Assembly: GCF_000281045.1 (NCBI RefSeq)
Contig: NW_008246090.1
Span: forward strand, 266,392-330,391
Reading direction: 5' to 3'
Source of the DNA: Saprolegnia diclina VS20
Lineage: Eukaryota; Oomycota; Saprolegniomycetes; Saprolegniales; Saprolegniaceae
DNA length: 64,000 bases
The notes under the pieces: model-generated
Databases searched by the model: none
Seen by the model: only the letters and a program-made list of their open reading frames with translations
Told to the model about the DNA's origin: nothing
Shown: positions 51,538-62,169 of the stretch, one piece after another
Position numbering within the stretch: position 1 is the stretch's first letter
Layout of the letters: every line of letters begins with the position of its first letter
Position numbers and translations under genes: made by a program

Positions 51538-52956
51538 ATGGCATCGTCGCAACGAGAGAGCTCGAGCCTTGAGCTCCGCGTCGGCAAGAAGTTCCGCCTC
51601 GGCCGCAAGATTGGCAGCGGCTCGTTTGGCGACATCTACCTCGGCACCAACATGACGTCGGGCGAAGAAGTCGCGATCAAGCTCGAGTCGGTCAAGAGCA
51701 AGCACCCGCAGCTGCTCTACGAATCCAAGATCTACAAGATCCTCAACGGCGGGCGTACGCCACCTAGCTGACGGCGACAGCTCCATGGCTCATGTGGTCT
51801 TTCTCCTTAGTTGGTATCCCCAACATTCGCTGGTTTGGCGTTGAAGGCGAGTACAACGTCATGGTCATCGACCTCCTCGGGCCGTCGCTCGAAGACCTCT
51901 TCAACTATTGTGGCCGGCGCTTCCAGCTCAAGACCGTCCTCATGATTGCGGACCAGCTTCTCTGCCGCATCGAGTACTGCCACTCGAAGAACTTCATCCA
52001 CCGCGATCTCAAGCCCGACAACTTTCTCATTGGGCTCGGAAAGCGCGCGCAGATCGTGCACATTATCGACTTTGGTCTTGCGAAAAAGTACCGCGACCCG
52101 AAGACGCACCAGCACATCCCGTACCGCGAGAACAAGAACCTCACGGGCACGGCTCGGTATGCGAGCATCAACACGCACGTGGGCATCGAGCAGTCGCGCC
52201 GCGACGATCTCGAGTCGCTCGGCTACGTCTACATGTACTTTATCCGCGGCTCGCTGCCGTGGCAAGGCCTCCGTGCCAACACGAAGAAGCAAAAGTACGA
52301 GAAGATCATGGAGAAGAAGATGAACACGCCCGTGGACGTGCTCTGCCGCGGGTTCCCGACCGAGTTCCGCGCCTACTTTGAGTACTGCCGCGCGCTTCGC
52401 TTTGACGACAAGCCCGACTATGCGTACCTCAAGCGCCTCTTCAAGGAGCTCTTCTTCCGGAAGGGCTACCAATTCGACGCCATGTTTGACTGGACCGTCC
52501 TCAACTTGGTACGTGGTCAATGTGAAACGAACATGCTTCTCATCGATGGTGTAGCAAAATGGGACGCCGACCGCCGGGACGCCCGTCGCGTCGCCCGCGC
52601 TCTTGCCGCCCAACCACATGTCGGGCGGTGGCGCCGGCGTCTTTTCGAGCGGCACGGGCAACGAGATGCTGCCGCCGCAGCACCAGCGCACTGACTCGCG
52701 CAACACGGGCAGAATATACGACGAGAAGGACCCGAACGGCGAAGAGTACGTCTCGATGCCGCGCATGACGCCGACGTCGGGCACGCCACTGCGTCAAGAT
52801 GCCATGGACATGCGCGGGCCAATGCATGGGATGCCGCGCATGCACTCGAGTATGTCGATGGAGGCCAAGCCGCACGCGGCGCCCGTCCGCATGAACTCGT
52901 CGCCGATGATGGACGCCAAGCCGCAGTCGCTCCTTCCGAACCGACAGCGCTACTAG
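51538..52956 (+). CDS. Casein kinase 1 family Ser/Thr kinase (copy B)
   Basis: Three exons (51538-51754, 51811-52508, 52555-52956), 438 aa. Kinase domain nearly identical to copy A through the catalytic core ([31 protein letters not shown]), with the same intron positions. The tail differs: Gly/Met/Pro-rich ([25 protein letters not shown]), no QQM repeat, but the same terminal NRQRY. The pair is a dispersed duplication about 27 kb apart in opposite orientation. Confidence 0.95.
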
Positions 52957-53110
52957 GCCACCCTTTGTTCACCCCACATATAAGATAAGAACAAGTCCCC
53001 TTCTCGTGCCACAGTATTGGACCAAGAGGGAACTCGATCGATCGATACGCTCCATGTTCTTACATGGCGTATCTGCGCTCCTCATAATGGCAGTACGTAA
53101 ACTAAGTGCG

Positions 53111-54341
53111 CTACGAAGCGACGCTGCCGCGCTTCCTGGATATACCATTCTCCGCGGTCGTGGCGAGGGACGGCAGCGCTGCGTGGTGCGCGTCGAGGTG
53201 CTCAATGAGCTTGGCGTTCTTCATGAGGCGCGGCTGCTGCTGCAGTATGTACCGCCGCGCCACCGCCGACTTGGCGTTGTGCGGCGTGTGGGGCATTGGG
53301 GCAAACTGACGGGGCACGAGTACGCGATCGGTCGCCTCGACCGGCGTCGGCGCAAGGTTGTAGATGCGCACACCGTGGCTTTGGTAGTCGGCAAGGCGCG
53401 ACGCGTGACGGTACACGGCCGTGCGCGGCAGCCGCTCCTCGTCTACGTCTTCTTAGACAAGCTACCTCACCACCGCCATAGGTACCGTGCTGGACGTGAA
53501 GCGTCGCGGCGCGGCTGACATGATACTGCATGCGATCGATCTCTTCTTGGAGCAGGTTGAACTTGATGAGCTTTCGCTGGCGCGCAATGTTTTCGTCCGA
53601 GAGATGGTTGATCGCGATCTGGAAGACGTCCTATACGACACACATATTGTCTGATGACAAGCAGACTACAGGTTGCTCAGTACGTGCTTGGCACGCACGT
53701 CGGCGTACTTGTCGGTCAGCGTCGTGTCCTAGACAGAAGACGATCTATGGAGCGTGACGACGGCGCGCGCACCAGCGTCTGCATCAACCGCTCGAGCTCT
53801 ACACTCGCAGATAGTGACCCAACGCATTTGACACCGTTGTACTACCTTCGTACGACTTGGGGCCGGGCACGACAACTTTCGGGCGCCTCGACTTGGTGAG
53901 AATCATCGACCGTACGCGCTGCCGCCGACGCCGTGGCGTGTCCACGTTGGAGAGGCGCTCGTACGCGGGTGTCTACGCCAGGTGCAACCATGATACAACA
54001 GTCGACAGGCCATGGGCGCCACCGCGGGCCGGCGCGCCGCTGCTTTGGCGTCGGGTCGACCGTCGTTCGTCTCGTCGTCGTCGTCGTCGCTGTCATTGTC
54101 GGTGGCATTTAGAAACATCTCCAAGTTGGAGAGCTTTTGGCGCATGCTCATCTACACGTATATACGCTTACGGCTGCCGTCCTGTCTACATCGTCACCTT
54201 TTGCTCGGCGAGGTCCTTCTCGGCAGCGTCCAAGAGCAGGTGCGCGCCGTCGTTGGACGAGAGTACAAAGCGGGCTTTGAGCGGCCCGTCGCGCGGGCTC
54301 TGCGCCGATCGCGCTTCAGCAGGCGCTCGCCGATGCACCAT
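53111..54341 (-). CDS. Coiled-coil protein of unknown function, 315 aa
   Basis: Seven exons (54198-54341, 54023-54151, 53846-53972, 53773-53798, 53684-53728, 53486-53630, 53111-53442) join in phase. The first exon (MVHRRAPAEARSAQSP...) is needed because 54151 is preceded by an acceptor-like GTGTAG. An acidic patch (DNDSDDDDDET), a basic RRRRQRVRSMILTKSRR stretch and a coiled-coil segment (DENIARQRKLIKFNLLQEEID) follow. No domain is recognised. The 26-nt exon 53773-53798 is the most speculative. It is on the same strand as CRIPT, 73 bp downstream. Confidence 0.6.
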
Positions 54342-54414
54342 GCAACTAACTAATTATAGCAAGCGCGACGAAGGACAGTCGAAATATACATATTTGAATA
54401 GAAAGGACAGGGCC

Positions 54415-54757
54415 TTAGACGACCGACATGTTGAGCATCTTGGTGTCGGCGACCTTGCGCCCGCACATGGCGCAGATACCTACGCAGCAAGCCGTACTTG
54501 AGAACCCACGGACAGTGGCGGCAGCAACCTTTCTTGTACGCGCAGTCTTGGCAGTAGTGGGCGTTCTGAGCGACCTTGGACTTGCAGATGCGGCAGGCGC
54601 GGCTCATGGGCGTGAAGCGGTGCTTCTTCCCGAGCGCCGCGTTCGTTGCGAGCTTGCGGCCACCGTCCTTGCCGCCCATCGTGTTGCGGGCGCCATCCTT
54701 CCACTTGTCGGGCACGATGAGCTTCGAGAGCTTCTCTTCGCACTTGCCGCAGACCAT
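54415..54757 (-). CDS. CRIPT: CRIPT, cysteine-rich PDZ-binding protein homologue
   Basis: Two exons (54529-54757, 54415-54479), 97 aa (animal CRIPT is 101). Cysteine pairs CGKC, CRIC, CQDC and CAMC make a zinc-rich fold; WKDGARNT and RKLATNAALGKKHRFTP match the family. The last four residues, SVV with the preceding M, differ slightly from the animal PDZ ligand QTSV. CRIPT is a conserved small protein linked to microtubules, PDZ scaffolds and, in recent work, to the minor spliceosome. Its start is 135 bp from the divergent strawberry-notch gene. Confidence 0.95.
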
Positions 54758-54892
54758 GGCGCTTCGACTCTGCGGGCCATTGGTCGAAATACGCGGATTT
54801 ATGAACCAATCACCGACGATCTTCGACGCACGCCGATTGGCTCCAATGTAGCCAATGGCAAACCGGCTACAGGTTTTGCCGCAAATTCCATC

Positions 54893-57800
54893 ATGGAGCT
54901 GGCCGAGCTCGCGGTTCCCGCCGACACGGCCACGCCGCCCGCCGTCGATGCGACACCGGACGACGCCGCCAGCCAAGACAACGCGACGCATGCAGAAGAC
55001 ATTGTCTTCTCCGCCTACGCGTGCAAGGTATGCGGTGGCTTGCATCGCGCTCGCCTCAACGCTGTCTAGTCGCTGGACTTTGGCCAGCCGCACCCGGGCA
55101 ACATCTCCGAGTCGGGTACGCCTCGCTGCCCATATGCCACACCTCTTACGTGCTCTAACTGCAATGGCGTAGCCCTCTTGGCCACGGCACCGCTGCCGCC
55201 ATGTGAGTACAACCGGGATGCGTTTCCCGACGACCTCGTCGACCAAGGCAAACTCACGAGGTCGACGACCTTCGCCGCCGTACACGGACTCACAATCTTG
55301 CATTTCGTAGTCTGCAGCTCGAGGGAATCTTATATGCGTGCATGCAGCACCAAAAGATCCTACCAACGGGCGAACGCTGCGGCTTCTTCCTCGGCGTATG
55401 TTGCAACCTCGTCGTCGTTTGCGTCTCAAGTATCTGGTAGGATGGGACCGGCGTTGGCAAAGGGCGGCAACTCGCCGGTATCATTTTCGACAACCTCTGC
55501 CGCGGGCGCAAGAAGCATCTCTGGTTCAGCGTCTCGAACGACCTCCGGGCCGACGCCGAGCGCGACCTCCGCGACATTGGCTGCCACGTCGCCGTCATCG
55601 ACGGCTGCCAGCAACGTACACCTTCTCTTGACACCTGCTTGTAGTCTAATTGGCGTGTGATTAGTCGACAAGGCCAGCTTGAAAGGCTTTGGGCAGAGTA
55701 GTAACAGCAAGCAAGGCGTGCTCTACAGCACGTACTCGACGCTCACGTCCAACTTGGCGCACCCAACAAAGTCGCGCCTCGCGCAGATCGTCGGGTGGTG
55801 CGGCGACAACTTTGAGGGCTGCATCCTCTTTGACGAGTGCCACAAGGCCAAGCACGGCGACTTGAGCATGAAGGACGCGACAGCCTCCAAGGTCGCGACG
55901 GCGGTCGCCAAAATTCAAGAGCTTTTGCCCCGCGCACGCGTCGTCTACTGCAGTGCGACCGGTGTCGGCGGCATCGAGCACATGGCGTACATGGGTCGGC
56001 TTGGTGCGCTCCTAGCATTTTCGAGCAATTTCGAAGGCGACGCGTAGGGTTATGGGGACCGCGGACGGCGTTTGCGGGCTTTAGCGATTTCTTGTATACG
56101 ATTCAAAACAAGGGCATGGGGGCAATGGAGATGCTCGCGATCGAGATGAAGCTCCAAGGTCCACCTGGTCCACGTCGAGCCGGTTCAAAAGATGGGCGTA
56201 GGCAAGTACCTCTCGCGCGGGTTGAGCTACGAAGGCGCCGAGTTTCGCATCGAGACGGTCGTCTTGGACGACGCCCAGGAAGCCATGTACGACCGCTCGG
56301 TGCAGCTCTGGACGATGCTCATGGGCTGCTTCCACCGCGCGTGCGCCATTACGCGCACGAGTGGCGACGTCATGAAGACGTTTTGGGGCTGTCACCAGCG
56401 CTTCTTCCGACAGCTCTGCATGGCTCTCAAGGTACCTCGCTCATGCAACCTCAGCAGGCAATCGATGGTGATTTGGTAGGTGCCATTCATCGTCAAGTGC
56501 GTGCAAGAGAGTCTCGCCCTCGGCCAGTGCGCAGTCATTGGCCTCCAGACGACAGGCGAGGCCAGCATGGAGCGATCGGTCGCGGCCAACCTCGGCACCG
56601 ACAAGACGCTGTCGCACACCCTCGTCTCGCTCCTCGAGCGCATCCTCATCGACTTTATCGAGCTCCATTTTCCGACCAAAGTGCAGTTGGCGGCGTCGAG
56701 CATGAGTGCGTCGTACGACATTAGCATGATCGACGCGGCGCTTGCCGGTGACGCTGATAGCAAGATGGAGCGGCTGCCCGACGGGTCGCTCCAAAGTGTT
56801 CTCTGTGTCGAGATGCGGGCGATGCTGCTTCGCCAAGTGCTCGACCTGCAGTTGCCTCCGAATCCGCTCGATCACCTCATTGATGCCCTCGGTGGTGTCG
56901 CGGCGGTGGCCGAGCTCACGGGCCGCCGCCTCCATGTCGTGCGCAACGCCCGCGGCAACTTTGAGACCAAACCGCGCGGCGTTCACCTGGACAAGGTCAA
57001 CATGGCCGAGCGGCAAGCGTTCATGGACGGTACCAAGCTCGTCGCGATCATCTCGGACGCTGCCAGCACCGGCATCTCGCTGCACGCCGATCGCCGCTGC
57101 CGGAACCAGCGCCGGCGCATTCACATCACCCTCGAGTTGCCATGGAGCGCGGTATCTGCCCTCCTTTCAATCTTTCAAAGTATCAAGACATATGCAAACT
57201 AGGACAAGGCGATCCAGCAGCTCGGCCGCACGCACCGCTCCAATCAGTCGTGTGCGCCGTCGTATGCACTCGTGACGACCAACTGCGGCGGCGAAAACCG
57301 GTGCGCTGTCCAAATGGTATAGTTGAAGAAGTGTAGACATGTGGTCTTAGGTTTGTCGCCAGTGTCGCCAAGAAAATGCTGACCATGGGGGCGCTCACCA
57401 AAGGCGACCGGCGCGCGGGCAGCGGCCAGGACTTTTCGGGCTACCATTTCGAGACCAAGTATGGGTTTCAAGCGCTGCGGGAGCTTCTCAAGGTCGCGGG
57501 GACGCCGACGCTGGTCGAAGGCGTCGACGGCGCCGCGTTACTGGCGCAGACGCCGTTCGTGTCGTCGCTAGGGCAGCTCCAGCTGGTCTTTGCCAACTGC
57601 CTCAAGCAAATTGGCCTACTGCCGCCGCCGACGACATGCGCGGTCAAGCTCTTCCTCAATCGTCTCCTCGGACTGTCACCAATGCACCAGAACGCGCTTT
57701 TTTTGTACTTTGAAAAATGCCTCCAGGCTGTGATCGCCAAGGCGACGCAGGAAGGCAAGTACGATGAGGGCTACGACGACATCAAGGGCCGGAAGGGCCA

Positions 57801-58804
57801 GCTCCAACGCCAGTCGCTTCTGAGTCCGACGGTCCAGCACTCGCACGTCGAGGTCGACCGCGGCATCTCGTACGAAGAAGCGACCACCTTGCTTGCGTCG
57901 TCGGTCGCCGCCGGCTACAGTGCGAGCTTTTACATCAGCGACACCAAGTTTTACGGCGAGTACCTCTTCATGCTCATGCTCGTGAGCGCGAACAAGACGT
58001 CGTGCTGCGTCGTGCGGCCCAACACGGGCTACCTGTACTTTGACCGGTCCAAGCTCGACGATATGCGGTAAACGATGACAACTTGTCTTCGAAACGACAT
58101 ATATCTGCGACATTAGAGACAAGTACGCCGCAATTACGCCGGCCGCGGCCGAGAAGGGCTGGCGACGCATCTTTGATGAGAGCAGCGTGCGCTGCGTGCA
58201 CTGGAACGGGTGCAAGGCCGGCTTGACGTGCCGCGTCGGCATGCGCATGATGCAGTACCACGTGCTCACGGGCTCGGTGCTTCCGATCTGGAAGCTGCTC
58301 GAAGCCGTGCTCTTGTCGTCGCCGGACGTGTCGCCGTCGTCGCAACTCCGCATTGTGCGTATTGCGCTGACCAACCACCCGACGCAGTCCAAGCTGGTGG
58401 GCTTGAGCTTCCCCGTCGAGCTCATTGGACAGCTCCACGTCGAGCTCACGAAACTCGCGTCAGGCCACTCGCTCCTCGCTGTCGAAGCCCCGAGTCCCGT
58501 CGACTGCAAGGCGCGGGACCGCCTCATGCAACCTGAGCGCACGCTCCTGAGTTACTTTGGTGCGGGCGCCGAGCCGACGCCCAAGCGGCACAAGCCCGAC
58601 TCGGCGACCAAGCTAAGCAATACCGCGACGGTGGTGGTCCAGCCCCGCAAGACGAGTGCGACGCCCAACGCTGCATCGACGGCTGCGTTCTTTGCGCCCA
58701 AGTCGACGACACGTTTGACCACACGGATGGCTGCGCTCCCGACGGCGAGTGTACCGGCTGTCGAGTGCATTGATTTGGTCAGCGACGACGACGACTGCAT
58801 TTAA
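54893..58804 (+). CDS. SBNO: Strawberry-notch family SF2 helicase-like protein
   Basis: Twelve exons (54893-55027, 55070-55115, 55173-55260, 55311-55395, 55441-55615, 55665-56003, 56048-56158, 56202-56431, 56480-57151, 57203-57300, 57351-58067, 58117-58804), 1,127 aa. HPGNISES starts the conserved region; Walker A is [13 protein letters not shown] (~residue 120), Walker B is DECHKAKHG (~233), CSATGVGG is motif III, and the second RecA-like lobe contains [14 protein letters not shown] proteins (animal SBNO1/2, plant FORGETTER1) act in chromatin and transcription downstream of Notch or stress signals. The C-terminus ends in a SUMO-interaction-like [11 protein letters not shown]. The gene is shorter than the ~1,390-aa animal protein, mostly at the N-terminus. 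Confidence 0.93.
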
Positions 58805-59464
58805 GCCACAAATGAAATGCATGGTCGGAGCTTCACGATCGCGAAATGCCCACGTGGGCGTTGGCCGACTAGCGTCGCATAGTCTTTAGCCAAACCGGTC
58901 CATCGACTCACCTTGCTCAGCTCGGTTGTCACTTCTGAAGCATTAATTTTGACCAGTCGTTGACCCGCTGGGCCCAATGCAGCAGACACTAGCGTGAGCT
59001 CCACCCCGTTCTGGCCACGGGATGCCAGTCTCAACGACCGCCAGAATCTCATTGCACGAAGGACGTCGAGCAAAGACGTCGCCCGTCAGCGATTCAATCG
59101 TCCAGCTCGATGGCAAACATACTCTTGTTCATGACCTCGACGAGCGCAAGGCCCTCAGCTCCTTTGACACGCTGCGGATCGCACCTTGCGAGGCCGTTGG
59201 TTCTTGTCGTCGGCTGGCAGTGCGACCAGCAGTTGCGAGCTGCTGCTAGAATAGGTCGTCCTGCCAGCACAGGACTGAAGGCACTAAAAAATTGTCGTGT
59301 TGCACATTATTTCACATCACATCCAAGAACTAGCCAAATCAAGCAGCAAGCTACTTCAACATTAACATTGAAGATCATGGTTATTGTTAAAGTTAACAGG
59401 TCCCTTCCGGGGTGAGCTGGTAGGAACTTTTGTATTGAATGCGAAGCGTTGATTTAACGGTATT

Positions 59465-59558
59465 GCGACGACGGCGCGTTGGCCGAGACAAAAGTCAACG
59501 CTCGACCTTCGCTGCGCTGCGGTGCGCAGACTTTTCCGGGCCAACGCGCCGTCGTCGC
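59465..59558. repeat. Inverted repeat with 20-bp perfect arms
   Basis: Arm GCGACGACGGCGCGTTGGCC at 59465-59484 and its exact complement at 59539-59558, spaced by 54 bp. The arms continue imperfectly inward (CAAAAGTC against GACTTTT). Probably a remnant of a small mobile element or a hairpin; no open frame. Confidence 0.85.
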
Positions 59559-59768
59559 TTGCTGCGGTCTTCGCGCGCTTCTGCAATCCAAATGCAGCCG
59601 CATTGCGATTAGGTGCGGAAATACCTTATGTACGACATGTGCTCTTAGAAGTGCGTCGTACTTAATGTGTACAAAATCAAGTATAATGTCCCACATGTGA
59701 CAGCACTTAACGGGAACTACCAAATCGCACTTCACTAGACAGGTTTCGCGCGATGCGATTGGCTTAGA

Positions 59769-59791
59769 CCAATGCAACTGCGTTGCATTGG
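59769..59791. repeat. Short perfect hairpin CCAATGCAAC-TGC-GTTGCATTGG
   Basis: 10-bp arms around a 3-base loop in the AT-rich stretch between SBNO and the gag remnant. Confidence 0.7.
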
Positions 59792-59944
59792 CCAAAATGT
59801 TGTAAATTATAGCCAATGGGTTGGCGAGAAAATACGAATTAATCCCCTGGGATGCTGGTACACCACGTAAACGTTCCTACCAGGAAAAGCTTGCTAGGCT
59901 CATAGCATAACAAAAGTAATTCAGTTTTACATTTGCCTCCAACT

Positions 59945-60650
59945 CACCACCAACGATGGCCTGCGTGGCATTTTGATCGATCAAAGTTAAAGCAAGGGCC
60001 AACGGGCAACAAAAAGCTCGTCAACAACAACAACATGACAAAGCCCAAGGTGAACAAGGCGACCAAAGTGACATTCACAACAAGGGTCAACAATGAGAAA
60101 ACGGTGCGCGAGATGACGGTGTTTACGGGCAAGGGCTAGGAAGCGTGGCTCTCCTTCTGTCTCGAGATCTTCAACTTCTGCCAATGGCATGATTACAACT
60201 TCGAGATCGAGCACCACATGCGCGCCCTCCACAACGACCTCAAGATGCTCTTCCAAAATGACGACTTGTTGCGCTACAAGACCGCGACGGACGATGACCC
60301 GGACGCGGCAACCACGCCGTACACGGTACAGGTCATGAACGGCTTCAACGTGCTCACGAACCACTACTGTCCGTTTGGCACGCGAGCGCTGCTCCTCGAC
60401 AAGGTCCATAGCCTCCGGAAGTCGTCTGGACAAGACGTCTGGACGTTTGCCACCGAGTTCAAACGGTGGTACCGGATGCTCAACTTTCTGCCGATGGAAC
60501 AGCAGGAGCCCGAGCCGGTGGCCACCAAGATCAGCACGTTCAACCGAGCGATGCCCGTCGAGTACCAACGACGTTTGCGCGAGCGTCATGGGGTGACGCA
60601 GTTTATACTCTCGAAGCGACATCGAGGCGTACGCCGTCATCGAGGCTGAC
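59945..60650 (+). pseudogene. Retroelement gag-like remnant
   Basis: A single reading frame runs through basic residues, an in-frame amber stop at 60137-60139, then a helical gag-type segment (ALHNDLKMLFQNDDLL..., VWTFATEFKRWYRMLNFLP, RAMPVEYQRRL). Around 60610 the next segment (DIEAYAVIEADDKFL) sits in a shifted frame. Composition and layout resemble Ty-type gag proteins of oomycete retrotransposons. No protease, reverse transcriptase or long terminal repeats are found, so it is a decayed fragment. No full protein is proposed. Confidence 0.55.
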
Positions 60651-60659
60651 GACAAGTTC

Positions 60660-61204
60660 CTGCGTGGCAAAGATCTTGCTTCGCGTAGGACAGGAATATG
60701 ATTGGCCAGTTTTAGATTGATTTCAACCAATGGCATGCCGTGTATCTCGAGCCATGGCGCCACGGTCGATGCCAGCCCCACTCGGTCGGCCATATTGCAT
60801 TCAGAAATGAAATCGCCACCGCTTGGCCCAGTGATTATACATCCTTTGGAGGGCACAATATGCTAATTGCCGTCGTCATGCGAGAAGTACAGCGCGAGCA
60901 ATTGACTGTTTTGTTAATAATGGCATATGCCATATTAGGCGAGTATACGTGGCTATATGTGGCATCACGTACGCTTGAGTTGCTGCAGCCAACCGCGCAA
61001 CACCAATGCTGGATATTGGACTCGATTGCAAGGTGTGAATTGAATATGGGCATCGTCAACGTATCGTCAAGCGAGAGCAAAGCGCTCTCTAAGCCTTTGC
61101 TGGCCCGAGAAACGGCCACGTCATGCGTTTGCACTTGAATGATTTGACAACCTCCCGGACCCACTAGGGGCGACACCGAGCCTTTATATCGTCAAGATGT
61201 ACAA
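60660..61204. other. AT-rich flank of the gag remnant
   Basis: No gene. Low GC and many short repeats suggest further retroelement debris, but no terminal repeat pair was found. Confidence 0.4.
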
Positions 61205-61213
61205 CACTGTTGT
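61205..61213 (+). repeat. Target-site duplication CACTGTTGT (left)
   Basis: Nine-base direct repeat immediately outside the left inverted repeat; the identical copy lies at 63906-63914. Nine-base duplications are typical of Mutator-like elements. Confidence 0.9.
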
Positions 61214-61412
61214 GGGTTTTTGACAAATTGTGCCCAATTTCAGGGCCGGTTTAAAATGTGCCCACTTTTGCAAGATGTGCCCAAAACAAAACAGCTGTTG
61301 ACATTATGTGCCCAAAAGGGCAAAGGCGCACCTAATCTCGAGCACTTTCCAACGAAGTCAACTAAAATGACAAACATGCATGCACCTTAGTCACTTTTCG
61401 ATTGCGAATGAG
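61214..61412 (+). repeat. Left terminal inverted repeat of the MULE
   Basis: 199 bp, beginning GGGTTTTTGACAAATTG; pairs with 63710-63905. Contains several GTGCCCA units in both arms. Confidence 0.9.
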
Positions 61413-61862
61413 GTTGTCACGAGCAGTGATGCCGACGCCGGGGACGATATCATCTTCTTCGCCGTCAGGTCGGACGCGCCCACCAATGCGGTTCCGGTGG
61501 TGTGCCTCTGAGTTTTGACGAGTTGTTCCGAGTGTTCGCCGGCAACGATGCACCGTATCATGAAGAGCTACTGCTACCGAATCCGACATGCCAGGCAAGA
61601 ACAAGAAACAAAAGAAGGCTCACAGTGAAGGTAATGATATTCAATGCGTACAGCCGTCCAACACGCTACGACAGACCTCACTGCTAGCTCCAGTCGCTTC
61701 TCAAGGTTGCTGTCTAGTTTCCATCTTTGTCATCTTACTGGTGGCTAGGCGGCAAAAATCCCGGAGCTTGAAGGGCGCCTGCACATGATCTACCGCAGCA
61801 AGCATCGCGTTTTGGACAAGTCGACAGATGCGGTATGAATCGTTTCATCGTACCCCTTAGTG

Positions 61863-62142
61863 AAAAAAGATTAAAAATGAGCGGAGCCCGGTAGAAAAAT
61901 GAGCGAGGCTGGAAACGGCAGAAAAATGAGCGGACGCGATGTGTATAAAGGGTTAAATCGGCTGCGGGTTTGCACGAAGTGCAAATCCGTTGTCCAATTT
62001 AACCCGAGCCGGCACTCTTGGCCCGCCAAAGGCTCTGCCAGGGAAAGGGGAAGGGTAATTGTGGGCAATTTCGCTCATTTTTCTGCCGTTTCCAGCCTCG
62101 CTCATTTTTCTGCCGGGCTCCGCTCATTTTTAATCCGCACCC
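61863..62142 (+). mobile_element. Palindromic element nested in the MULE
   Basis: About 280 bp between direct repeats ACCCCTTAGTG at 61852-61862 and 62143-62153. Arms 61869-61932 and 62072-62135 (64 bp, one mismatch) form a long inverted repeat, each with three AATGAGCG units. No coding capacity. Probably a MITE-type or other non-autonomous insertion into the transposon. Confidence 0.75.
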
Positions 62143-62169
62143 ACCCCTTAGTGCTATTCCAGGATAGGG

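Larger units (their letters stand above)
58805..59944. other. Gene-poor, AT-richer intergenic DNA with inverted repeats
   Basis: No gene. Contains two hairpin-forming repeats (59465-59558 and 59769-59791) and marks the start of the transposon-rich end of the window. Confidence 0.5.

Noticed and set aside
59905..61200. LTR pair around the gag remnant
   Set aside because: No direct repeats of useful length could be found by eye; a systematic self-alignment would be needed to exclude weak LTRs.
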